A stretch of 21,872 nt of DNA, taken from positions 1 to 21,872 of the forward strand of contig CAYRLB010000042.1 of the NCBI GenBank assembly GCA_964424945.1. Reading direction: 5' to 3'. The notes beneath the pieces are model-generated. The model saw nothing but the letters and a program-made list of their open reading frames with translations. It searched no databases and was not told where the DNA came from. The DNA is from WHSP01 sp964424945. GTDB taxonomy: Bacteria > Gemmatimonadota > Gemmatimonadetes > Longimicrobiales > Longimicrobiaceae. Below, piece by piece: positions 8,055-14,468 of this stretch. Numbering within the stretch: the first letter of the stretch is position 1; the number at the start of each line of letters is the position of its first letter. A program made the translations under genes and the position numbers.

Positions 8055-8456
8055 CTAAGAACCTCCGGCTTATTTGTTCAATAAAAAGGGTCCGGACAGG
8101 AGGCCCGCCCCGGCATCGCCCGTTCCAGCAAGCTGAACCCGCCCACTTTCAAGGGGTTTCGCCGGATCCCCAGAGCACAACGGCTCACAGAAGCGTGGCA
8201 TCGGCGCAGCACTGTTCGGATCCGCTCCACAGGATAGCACGTGGGCTCCCCTGCCGACAGAAAGGAGGGGAATTCCAACGAAAACGCCTGCGGGCGCCCC
8301 GCGGTTCGGCCCGTCAACAGTTCGTCGGTCGTCGGAGACCAGACTTAGAAGCGTCCGCACCCCCCTTCCTCGCCTACGTTGCCTGATCGCCGCCGCCTCT
8401 CCATCGTTCTCCGGGAATGGACCGTCTGAACTTCGTGACCTCCGGAACAAACGATC
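8055..8456. other. Intergenic region between the 63-aa gene and acpS
   Basis: About 400 bases separating divergent genes. No gene is supported: the frames that run through it on the minus strand continue antisense into acpS and show no family-like sequence. The left end (8070-8092) is AT-rich with ATTTGTTCAATAAAAAG, the likely promoter side of the small gene. Nothing else stands out apart from short GC-rich stems, for example GCGGG-CGC-CCCGC at 8290-8302. Confidence 0.4.
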
Positions 8457-8855
8457 GTGATCATTGGAATCGGGACCGACCTGGTGGAAATCGCCCGCGT
8501 CGAGCGGATGCTCGAACGACACCCCGAGAGGTCGGAGCGCAAGCTCTTCACGACGCGGGAGATTGAATACTGTCGCAGAAGCCAACGTCCCTACGAGTCG
8601 TTCGCCGCGCGATTCGCCGCGAAGGAGGCGCTGTTCAAAGCGCTCGGCACCGGCTGGCGATCGGGCGTTTCCTGGAAGGAAGTAGAGGTGTTCCGGGAGG
8701 ACGCCGCGCCCTACCTGCTCCTTCACGGGGAGAGCGCCGAGACCGCATCACGCCTCGGGCTGGTGCGCGCCCATCTCACCCTCTCCCATACCGACACGAT
8801 GGCTTGCGCCTTCGTCGTCCTCGAAGGGCATCCTGCTGGCGGGACCACCCCCTAG
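8457..8855 (+). CDS. acpS: Holo-[acyl-carrier-protein] synthase
   Basis: A 132-residue AcpS that transfers 4'-phosphopantetheine from CoA to the serine of acyl carrier protein, needed for fatty acid synthesis. The family signatures are present: N-terminal GIGTDLVEI with metal-binding Asp8, and RFAAKEALFKALGTG at 52-66 with the second metal ligand Glu57. The C-terminal strand LTLSHTDTMACAFVVLE matches the usual LSxSHxxxxAxA pattern. Length is normal. Translation starts at GTG 8457 (reads MIIGIG); the ribosome binding site is weak. It is also the last gene before the lasso operon and has no obvious functional link with it. Confidence 0.95.
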   Translation: MIIGIGTDLVEIARVERMLERHPERSERKLFTTREIEYCRRSQRPYESFAARFAAKEALFKALGTGWRSGVSWKEVEVFREDAAPYLLLHGESAETASRLGLVRAHLTLSHTDTMACAFVVLEGHPAGGTTP

Positions 8856-9260
8856 ACACCCTCTCCGACCAGCGACAGCGACCCGGCCACGGAACCACAT
8901 GTTTCCAGATCCGGGTTGGGCCTGGGCGCCGGCTGCGCCCTCCCGGCGTTGAGAGACGGTCACAAGTGTAGCGCGCACGCCACAAATCCGACGCTCCCTG
9001 GAGGGCACGATCCGCGGCGATCAGCCGCATCCACTCTTCCACATTGCGACACACGGCGCCCGGGCACTCCCATTGCCCGGGGCCAGTCCGGCATCCGACG
9101 CTCTCGGCTGGCGCCAGGCCCAGGCGGTACGCCCAAGCGCGCAGCAGCCGATCACAGCTACAGGAGGGGCATCGCTCCCCCTGACATGTGCAAGGGCAGG
9201 AGCCGGCAAGAGGCGATGGCAGATCCATCGCTCCGCCACGCGACCAATTTCAGGAAGCTC
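8856..9260. other. Leader region upstream of the lasso operon
   Basis: About 400 bases. It should contain the promoter of the lasso operon, but I cannot identify convincing -35/-10 boxes. A perfect hairpin CCCGGGCA - 7-base loop - TGCCCGGG lies at 9059-9081. The plus-strand frame of the kinase-like gene is open back to 8916, but that upstream part does not resemble the family and is not likely translated. On the minus strand a Cys-rich frame runs 9228 to 8776 (see findings); its status is unclear. Confidence 0.4.
9059..9081. repeat. Perfect 8-bp stem-loop in the lasso operon leader
   Basis: CCCGGGCA at 9059-9066 and TGCCCGGG at 9074-9081 are exact reverse complements around a 7-base loop. 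It lies about 200 bases after acpS and 180 bases before the first lasso gene. It may terminate acpS transcription or be part of the lasso operon's untranslated leader; there is no T-run. Confidence 0.4.
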
Positions 9261-10214
9261 ATGTATCGTTATCGTCTGTTCGGCGGAATCCTCAGCAGCG
9301 ACGTCGAGTTCCCGGAGCTCGAGCTTTGTGACAGCGGAGAGGCCCGGTGGGCGCTCCGGGTTGATGAGGGACAACCGCCCCAGCCGGATGGCATGCTGCT
9401 CGGCGACGACAAGGTGACTGGCGATATCCGCGTACGGCTCTATCGCCGGGAGGATGGCTTCCGGATCCAGTTCGACGACACGGGGAGCTTCGATATTTCG
9501 GCGGATGGCGGGACAATCCGGTGGTATCGACCTGAGGATGTCCGTCTGGCGGATGTAAGGGCCGATCTCACGGGGCGCATCCTCGCGGCTGCCCTGCACG
9601 CCGCGGGAACCCTTTCCCTTCACGCGAGCGCTGTCGTGCTGGGAGATCGGGCGATCGGCCTGATCGGACCGAAGAGGCATGGCAAGTCGACACTGTCTCT
9701 AGCGCTCGTATCGGCGGGTGGCGCTCTGCTGACCGATGACACCTTCCCCGTCGAGATCGGCGCGGAAGTAAGAGGTCTTCCCGGTCTTCACGCCGCGCGT
9801 CTCTGGGAGGATTCCGCTTCGAGGGTTGGATTGGGGCAGGTCATCCCGGCCGAACCGGGTGGAAAGCTCATTTATTCGCATCTTCCGGCGGACAGCATCT
9901 CCCACGACCCTGCACCACTCGCTGCGCTGTACCTCCTGTCGCCCATCCCTCCGGTAGCGGGTGAGGCGGCAGTACGCCGGACGCGGTTGCCGTCGATCCA
10001 GAGCGCCCTCGCCATGATCGGTCATGCGAAGCTGGCGCCCCTTCTACAGGGGGAGGTCGGCGAGCTGCTGAACGCGGCCACACGGCTGACCAACCGCGTG
10101 CCCGTCTATCGGTTGGAGGTCATGCGCGACCTCGACCGATTGTCAGAGGTGACGGCTACACTTCAGTCGTGGCACACGGACGATGCGCTGGTACAGTCTG
10201 TGGCAGAAGTCTGA
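9261..10214 (+). CDS. HPr-kinase-like protein of the lasso peptide cluster (putative peptide kinase)
   Basis: A 317-residue P-loop protein of the HPr kinase/phosphorylase C-domain type. Seen: His121 in LHASAVVL, Walker A GPKRHGKST at 136-144, and an acidic pair Asp159-Asp160 just after it (LLTDDTFP), the spacing expected for HprK-like kinases. Known: homologues inside lasso clusters (for example those for paeninodin) phosphorylate the side chain of the C-terminal Ser of the precursor. Here the precursor also ends in Ser, so the same reaction is inferred. Start chosen at ATG 9261 (MYRYRLFGG), with AGGAA just upstream and an N-terminus like family members; ATG 9216 is the alternative. It is the first gene of the operon, 190 bases before B1, a gap that holds an inverted repeat. 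Confidence 0.88.
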   Translation: MYRYRLFGGILSSDVEFPELELCDSGEARWALRVDEGQPPQPDGMLLGDDKVTGDIRVRLYRREDGFRIQFDDTGSFDISADGGTIRWYRPEDVRLADVRADLTGRILAAALHAAGTLSLHASAVVLGDRAIGLIGPKRHGKSTLSLALVSAGGALLTDDTFPVEIGAEVRGLPGLHAARLWEDSASRVGLGQVIPAEPGGKLIYSHLPADSISHDPAPLAALYLLSPIPPVAGEAAVRRTRLPSIQSALAMIGHAKLAPLLQGEVGELLNAATRLTNRVPVYRLEVMRDLDRLSEVTATLQSWHTDDALVQSVAEV

Positions 10215-10220
10215 GCTCTG

Positions 10221-10255
10221 CTCACAATGTGTTGTGGCAGCGCCACATTGTTGAG
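10221..10255. promoter_or_regulatory. Interrupted inverted repeat between kinase and B1 genes
   Basis: CTCACAATGTG (10221-10231) faces CACATTGTTGAG (10244-10255): eight bases pair perfectly, three more after a one-base bulge. An alternative inner hairpin TGTGGC-AGC-GCCACA (10233-10247) competes with it. It begins just 6 bases after the kinase stop. Downstream is an AT-rich stretch (10261-10284); TTGTTG (10248-10253) and TCAAAT (10271-10276) are 17 bases apart and could be a weak promoter for B1. Mutually exclusive stems would also suit an attenuator. The structure is seen; its role is inferred. Confidence 0.45.
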
Positions 10256-10404
10256 CCGGAACGAATTTTCTCAAATGTCATAAAGTGCTTTCCTGCAACG
10301 ACATAGCACAAGTGCCAACAGCGGCATCGGGTTTGCTTTCTCTGGTATGCGTCACGGCTTCGGTCGGGACATCGGTTGAACCATCTTTCGATTCAGGAAC
10401 GAAA

Positions 10405-10680
10405 TTGCTTCCAAGGCCTCATCCATCTGTTCTGTTTCAGCCTGTCGCGGACGGGGCAGTGCTGCTGAACCCGGAGCAGGAGATCTACTTCGGGCTGAAT
10501 TCAGTTGGAGCTCAGATCTGGCAGCTTCTTCCGCCGCGATTCACGGAGCTCGACGAGGTGTGCGCGGATCTTGGCGCGCGCTATCCCGAGGTGGACAGAG
10601 CGGAACTCAGGGGTGACGTCGAGGAATTGCTCGCGTCGTTGCTTGCCGAAGGCCTTCTGCTTCCGCCGGACGCAGCCTGA
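10405..10680 (+). CDS. Lasso peptide B1 protein: PqqD-like RiPP recognition element
   Basis: A stand-alone RRE of the PqqD family (91 aa). It grips the precursor leader and hands it to the protease B2 and the cyclase C. The sequence shows the usual three N-terminal strands (RPHPSVLFQPVADGAVLLN), then YFGLNSVGAQIWQLL, the strongly conserved lasso B1/PqqD motif, and a winged-helix C-terminus ending in a Leu-rich helix. The start is TTG 10405, preceded by AGGAA at a 5-base distance, giving the family's usual length; the frame is open back to GTG 10285 but the extra 40 residues are unlike the family and lack a ribosome binding site. The stop overlaps the start of B2 by one base, so the two are translationally coupled. 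B1 and B2 as separate genes is the arrangement outside most Proteobacteria. Confidence 0.88.
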   Translation: MLPRPHPSVLFQPVADGAVLLNPEQEIYFGLNSVGAQIWQLLPPRFTELDEVCADLGARYPEVDRAELRGDVEELLASLLAEGLLLPPDAA

Positions 10681-11126
10681 TGTCGGAGACCGGCGCGCTC
10701 AGCCGTCTTGCCCGGGCCAACCTGCCCGAGCTGGTACTGGTCGCGGAAGCTCAGCTCGTGCTTCTGCGATGCCAGCTCGAGAAGCTGTTGCGGCCGGTGG
10801 GATCGCTGGTGCGGGCCGATGTGGAGCCGAAGCAGGTTGGGGACAGTTCGAAGATCCGAGAGGCGTCCCAGGTCGGATGGGCGGTGACCCGTGCCGCCCG
10901 ATACGGTGTTTTTCGCCCGCAGTGCCTGGTCCGTTCTCTGGCCATCCAGCGCATGCTCAAGCGACGTGGGATCGCGGGAAGTGAGCTTCGCATCGGCATT
11001 CGGCTGGAGAACAATCGGATGCTCGCTCATGCATGGGTTGAGTTGTGTGGCGCCGTCATCGGTGACTCCGCGCAGAACGTGAGCACCTTTACGCCCGCCC
11101 CCAACCTGAGGATGGTCCAGCTGTGA
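10680..11126 (+). CDS. Lasso peptide B2 protein: transglutaminase-fold leader peptidase
   Basis: A 148-residue cysteine protease of the transglutaminase-like superfamily (lasso B2, McjB C-terminal type). It cleaves the leader two residues after the conserved Thr. The catalytic Cys82 is in RPQCLVRSLA, His117 in LAHAWVEL, and a likely third member is Asp129 in VIGDSAQ; this matches the Cys-His-Asp order of the family. The N-terminal 60 residues form the helical segment usual for B2. There is no fused RRE, in line with the separate B1 gene. Its ATG overlaps the B1 stop by one base and its TGA overlaps the cyclase GTG by four, so B1, B2 and C should be made in similar amounts. Confidence 0.92.
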   Translation: MSETGALSRLARANLPELVLVAEAQLVLLRCQLEKLLRPVGSLVRADVEPKQVGDSSKIREASQVGWAVTRAARYGVFRPQCLVRSLAIQRMLKRRGIAGSELRIGIRLENNRMLAHAWVELCGAVIGDSAQNVSTFTPAPNLRMVQL

Positions 11127-13081
11127 GCGGAATCGTCGGTGTTTTCGGAAGCCCCACACCCCTTCGCGACGATCAGGTGGCTTCGATGATCTCTGCGATG
11201 GCGCATCGCGGGACCGATCGGGTGGAGGTTTGGCGGGAAGAGGACGCGGTTCTGGCGGTCTCCAGGTACGAATGGGAGACCGAGGACTCCTTCGCCGGCA
11301 GCACCCTCATCGCGCAGGATGACCGCTTCGTCGTGGCAGCCGACATATCGCTCTACTACCGGCAGCAGCTGGCGAGAGAGCTCGAGCGCCAGGGCGTGGC
11401 TCCGAGGAGCACCGCGGCGTCCGACCTGCTGCTGGCGGCGTTCAGGCTCTGGGGTGAGAAGGCGACTGACCATCTCGATGGCGACTACGCGTTCGTCGTG
11501 TGGGACCGACAGCTGAAGCGAGCCGTCGCGATTCGCGAGTTCGCCGGAAAGCGTCCCCTGCATTACGCCGTACTCGGCCGGGAGCTGGTTATCGCCTCGA
11601 CGATCCAGGGGGTGATCGCCCACCCGAGGTGCCCGCGGGAGCTGAATGAGGAGATCATCGCCGGAACCGTTGCCGGTCTGATCCTCTCTGCCGGGCCTGA
11701 CACTGCGTACAGCGCCGTCAGGGTGCTCCCCAATGGCTTTCGGATGGGGTGGACCGTGCGCGGCGTGGAGGAGGCTTCGCGCTTCTGGAACCCGCCCGTC
11801 GGACAGCGTGTCAGCTCGCTCAAACATGATGAGGCGGCGCTACACCTGAGGGAGCTTCTCGTCACTGCAACCGAGGCCCGGATGCACCCGACAGAGCCCT
11901 CTACGGTCTGGATGAGCGGTGGTTGGGATTCGACTGCGGTATTTGCATCTGCCCAGGTCGCGGCACGGAAGAGTGGACTGGTGCTGCCCCGGCCGATTTC
12001 GATCAGCTACCCGGTGGGCGATCCGGGGCGGGAAGACGAATTGATCTCGGCAGTCGCCGATCGGTGGGAGAGCTCGGTTCATTGGCTGAACATCGCTGAC
12101 ATTCCCTTCTTCGATCGCGAAGAGGAGCGGGCGGCGCTCAAGGATGAACCCTACTCCCACCTGTACGAGAACTGGAACAGTGCGCTGGCGGAGGGAAGCT
12201 TCGCGACAGGTTCCAGGATCGCGCTGGACGGGAATGGTGGAGACCAGCTCTTCCAGAGTTCGGACATCTTCCTCGCCGACCTGTTCCGGCAGGGCAAATG
12301 GATTTCGCTGGCGCGGGAGTGGCCGGCACGCAAGCGAGGCGGAGCGAAGGAGTTCTTCGCCAGGGTCGTACAGCCGAACCTCGGACCGCGCGCACTGAAG
12401 TTGGTGGAGTGGCGTCTCGGCGGAAGGCCGCGCCACTATCTGGAGCGGCCCATTCCCGAGTGGATGAATGGAGGATTCGTCTCCCGGCATGATCTGGTCA
12501 ACCGGGACCTGACCTTCCTGGCGCGGCCGCTGGATACGAGTTTCGCCGAGCGGGAGATCGATTGGTACTTCACCTGTCTCTTCGTATCGCGTGCTTTCGC
12601 CAGGCTCTCGACGATGGCGCTGGAGCAGGGTGTCGAGCTGAGGTCTCCACTGTCGGATCGTCGGGTGATCGAGTTTGCGCTTTCGCGGCCCTGGTGGGAA
12701 CGGTCGTCGGGGATCGAGACGAAGCGGCTGCTGAGGACGGCGATGAAGGGGATCATCCCTGACGAAGTACTCGCGCCGCGCTCGCATCGGACAGGGGTGA
12801 CCTCGGGGTACTCGCACAACGCGATGCTGACCGTCTTCCCCCAGCTGATCGAGCGGCTGAAGTCGAGTCCGCTGATCCTCGAGGAGATGGGGATCGTACG
12901 GTCAGCGCCCTTCTACGAAGCGGCGAAGGCGTACGCGGACGGGAAGGATTCCGGGACACGGGTCGGACTGTTCTACACGCTGCAAACAGAGCTCTGGCTG
13001 CGCTCGCACAGGCGCAATCCGCAGCCGGAGAGTGTGACGATAGATGAAGCAAACCTGGCTGCGGCCGGGACGGATCGGTAG
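11123..13081 (+). CDS. Lasso peptide cyclase C (asparagine synthetase-like lasso macrolactam synthetase)
   Basis: A 652-residue homologue of asparagine synthetase B. It activates an Asp or Glu side chain of the precursor as the acyl-adenylate and lets the new N-terminus attack it, closing the ring around the tail. The C-terminal synthetase domain has the PP-loop SGGWDST (Ser265-Thr271) and a further conserved patch DGNGGDQLF. The N-terminal glutaminase domain is present but begins MSGIVGVFG: residue 2 is Ser, not the Cys nucleophile needed to split glutamine. That loss is normal in lasso cyclases, which need no ammonia. The start is GTG 11123, overlapping the B2 stop by four bases. Its stop is followed by three stem-loops and then the precursor gene. 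Confidence 0.97.
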   Translation: MSGIVGVFGSPTPLRDDQVASMISAMAHRGTDRVEVWREEDAVLAVSRYEWETEDSFAGSTLIAQDDRFVVAADISLYYRQQLARELERQGVAPRSTAASDLLLAAFRLWGEKATDHLDGDYAFVVWDRQLKRAVAIREFAGKRPLHYAVLGRELVIASTIQGVIAHPRCPRELNEEIIAGTVAGLILSAGPDTAYSAVRVLPNGFRMGWTVRGVEEASRFWNPPVGQRVSSLKHDEAALHLRELLVTATEARMHPTEPSTVWMSGGWDSTAVFASAQVAARKSGLVLPRPISISYPVGDPGREDELISAVADRWESSVHWLNIADIPFFDREEERAALKDEPYSHLYENWNSALAEGSFATGSRIALDGNGGDQLFQSSDIFLADLFRQGKWISLAREWPARKRGGAKEFFARVVQPNLGPRALKLVEWRLGGRPRHYLERPIPEWMNGGFVSRHDLVNRDLTFLARPLDTSFAEREIDWYFTCLFVSRAFARLSTMALEQGVELRSPLSDRRVIEFALSRPWWERSSGIETKRLLRTAMKGIIPDEVLAPRSHRTGVTSGYSHNAMLTVFPQLIERLKSSPLILEEMGIVRSAPFYEAAKAYADGKDSGTRVGLFYTLQTELWLRSHRRNPQPESVTIDEANLAAAGTDR

Positions 13082-13085
13082 GAAG

Positions 13086-13125
13086 CTGCGAACAATCTCG
13101 CAGACTGCGCGGGCCAGATGCCCGC
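13086..13125 (+). promoter_or_regulatory. Two tandem stem-loops ahead of the precursor gene
   Basis: Stem 1: CTGCGA (13086-13091), loop ACAATC, TCGCAG (13098-13103). Stem 2: GCGGGC (13109-13114), loop CAGAT, GCCCGC (13120-13125). Both are perfect 6-bp stems, only five bases apart, and begin five bases after the cyclase stop. They may mark an RNA processing point, protect the 5' end of a shorter precursor mRNA, or be protein-binding sites. Confidence 0.6.
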
Positions 13126-13127
13126 AA

Positions 13128-13143
13128 ACTCCTTGCAAGGAGT
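13128..13143 (+). promoter_or_regulatory. Palindrome that contains the precursor gene's ribosome binding site
   Basis: ACTCCTTGCAAGGAGT is a perfect 16-base palindrome. Its right arm carries the Shine-Dalgarno AAGGAG (13137-13142), six bases before the ATG at 13149. In RNA the left arm (ACTCCT) can pair with AGGAGT around a TGCA loop, hiding the ribosome binding site. This would make precursor translation conditional on opening the stem. Alternatively the DNA palindrome may be an operator. Confidence 0.65.
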
Positions 13144-13148
13144 CTCTT

Positions 13149-13292
13149 ATGTACGTCAAGCCCTCGGTCGAGCGCTTCGGTTCCCTTCGTGAGCTCACGC
13201 TTATCGGTCTCAACACCGATTGCGACGGCGGCGTTTGGGGCATCAGCGCCACGGATGGCAGCTGGATTGGTTGCACGGCTGACCGTTCGTAA
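13149..13292 (+). CDS. Lasso peptide precursor A (47 aa)
   Basis: Leader: Tyr2, Pro5 and Gly11 followed by Leu16-Thr17 match the known lasso leader pattern Y-x2-P-x5-G-x4/5-LT that B1 recognises. With Thr17 at the usual -2 position the core is residues 19-47 (starts IGLNTDCD), with an 8-residue ring Ile19-Asp26. If cleavage is one residue later, the core is 20-47 with a 7-residue ring Gly20-Asp26. Both use Asp26 as acceptor. Cys25 lies in the ring and Cys42 in the tail, so one ring-tail disulfide (class III-like) is likely. Trp30, Ile32, Trp39 and Ile40 are possible steric plugs. The C-terminus is Ser47, the kind of residue modified by lasso kinases. The core is longer than the usual 15-25 residues. 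The start ATG has AAGGAG six bases upstream. Confidence 0.93.
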   Translation: MYVKPSVERFGSLRELTLIGLNTDCDGGVWGISATDGSWIGCTADRS

Positions 13293-13300
13293 TCCAGATC

Positions 13301-13343
13301 GGCCGGAGGGAGCGCCGTGCTCCCTCCGTGCCGGGTTGTTTTT
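13301..13343 (+). terminator. Strong hairpin with T-tract after the precursor gene
   Basis: CGGAGGGAGC (13304-13313) pairs perfectly with GCTCCCTCCG (13319-13328) around a 5-base loop, and GGC/GCC extends it past a bulged T to 13301-13332. GGG then TTGTTTTT (13336-13343) follows. It starts eight bases after the precursor stop. It could be a partial terminator that lets some transcripts continue into the exporter, or a 3' stem protecting a short, abundant precursor mRNA. Confidence 0.75.
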
Positions 13344-13394
13344 GAGTAGGGTCCCGACCGGGATCCACTGTGCCGTTTCTACCAGAGCGCAGGC

Positions 13395-14468
13395 ATGACT
13401 ACGGTGCTTCAGGCAGGGCAGGACTCCGAGGTGAAGGCCCGGGTTCCCGACACTCGGGACCGGATCGTACACCTCGAGAACCTCACCAAGACCTTTCCGG
13501 CCCGCCGGACCTGGGGTGAGATGCTTCGGCATCCGCTCACGCGGCCGGCCGCTCACACCGTGGTCGATAACGTTTCCCTGGATGTCGCGGAAGGCGAGCT
13601 GTTCGGCCTTCTGGGGGCAAATGGGGCCGGGAAGACGACGCTCTTCCGGATGCTTGCCGCGCACCTCATCCCCGAATCGGGGAGCGCCACAATCGCCGGG
13701 TTCGATGCTGTCCGGGATCGTCAGCAGGTCCGTCGCAGGCTCGTTTCGGTCGGGACAGATGAGAGAACGCTGAACTGGCGCCTCACCGCCCGGGAGAACA
13801 TGGAGCTCTTCGCGGCCCTCTACCGGGTTCCGGTACAGGAGCAGCACGATCGCATCTCGAGCGTCCTGGAAACGATGGAGCTCGCGGGGACGGGGACGAA
13901 GCCCGTCGGCACCTTCTCCTCCGGCATGAAGCAGCGGCTCCTGATCGGCCGTGCTCTCCTTGCCCGGCCGAAGGTTCTGCTGCTCGATGAGCCGACGCGG
14001 AGCCTGGATCCGATCTCCGCCCGCAGCCTGCGAACGCATCTTCGCGAGGAAGTCGTCGAGAAGCTCGGCTGCACCGTCCTTCTCGCGACGCACAATGCCG
14101 AAGAAGCGTTCGAGCTCTGCGATCGGGTCGCGATCCTCGAACGGGGGCGCCTCATCGCCACCGGGCGGGTAAGGGATCTGATGGGCGAGGTCAGTGAGGA
14201 CCGCTACCACATCGGGATCCGGTTCGCACAGGAGGGGGCGGCGCTCAAGCTCCTCGGGAGCACTGCCGAAGTCGTCCCGCTCCAGGATGACACGCCGGGT
14301 TGGGTCACTGTCAGCGCCCGCATCCCTGGCGGACTCGATGGCGCCGCCGACGTGATGGGTATGCTCGCCCGCGCAGGAATCGATGTCTCCCACTTCCGAC
14401 GTATGGAACTGTCACTTGCACAGCTGATCGAGCGGGTCGTCGAACGCCGCGCCGGGAGGGCAGCATGA
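13395..14468 (+). CDS. ABC-2 type exporter, ATP-binding protein (DrrA/NodI-like)
   Basis: A 357-residue ATPase subunit, probably exporting the mature lasso peptide and giving self-immunity. Motifs: Walker A GANGAGKT at 74-81, Q-loop region replaced by VGTDERTLNWRLTARENME (about 119-137), signature SSGMKQR at 175-181, Walker B VLLLDEP at 194-200 with Asp198-Glu199, and H-loop His233 (ATHNAEEA). The C-terminal extension (about 265-357) fits DrrA/NodI/CcmA-like subunits of drug or polysaccharide exporters. Start ATG 13395; the ribosome binding site is weak. The stop overlaps the permease start (ATGA). Known lasso exporters such as McjD are single fused proteins, so a two-gene ABC-2 system is notable. 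Confidence 0.95.
   Translation: MTTVLQAGQDSEVKARVPDTRDRIVHLENLTKTFPARRTWGEMLRHPLTRPAAHTVVDNVSLDVAEGELFGLLGANGAGKTTLFRMLAAHLIPESGSATIAGFDAVRDRQQVRRRLVSVGTDERTLNWRLTARENMELFAALYRVPVQEQHDRISSVLETMELAGTGTKPVGTFSSGMKQRLLIGRALLARPKVLLLDEPTRSLDPISARSLRTHLREEVVEKLGCTVLLATHNAEEAFELCDRVAILERGRLIATGRVRDLMGEVSEDRYHIGIRFAQEGAALKLLGSTAEVVPLQDDTPGWVTVSARIPGGLDGAADVMGMLARAGIDVSHFRRMELSLAQLIERVVERRAGRAA

Noticed and set aside
8143..8170. A second, degraded copy of the 63-residue gene (shared Asp-Pro-Ala-Lys...Pro-Leu-Glu-Ser ending in translation)
   Set aside because: Only the short C-terminal motif is similar; the rest of the frame shows no resemblance.
8302..8318. GGTTCGGCCC as a tRNA T-arm
   Set aside because: No matching acceptor stem, D-arm or anticodon arm could be found around it.
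8070..8726. 218-codon minus-strand frame overlapping acpS
   Set aside because: Antisense to acpS over much of its length, no ribosome binding site or recognisable sequence; an effect of base composition.
8916..9260. N-terminal extension of about 115 residues on the HprK-like protein
   Set aside because: The frame is open but the sequence is unlike the family, and ATG 9261 has AGGAA and a family-like MYRYRLFGG start.
11123..11131. Loss of the glutaminase Cys in the cyclase as a sign of gene decay
   Set aside because: Residue 2 is Ser, but lasso cyclases commonly lack the glutaminase nucleophile; the synthetase PP-loop is intact.
12753..14393. 546-codon open frame on the minus strand across the cyclase end, precursor and ABC ATPase genes
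   Set aside because: It is antisense to three well-supported genes, shows no family motif, and such long antisense frames are common in DNA with G/C-biased third codon positions.
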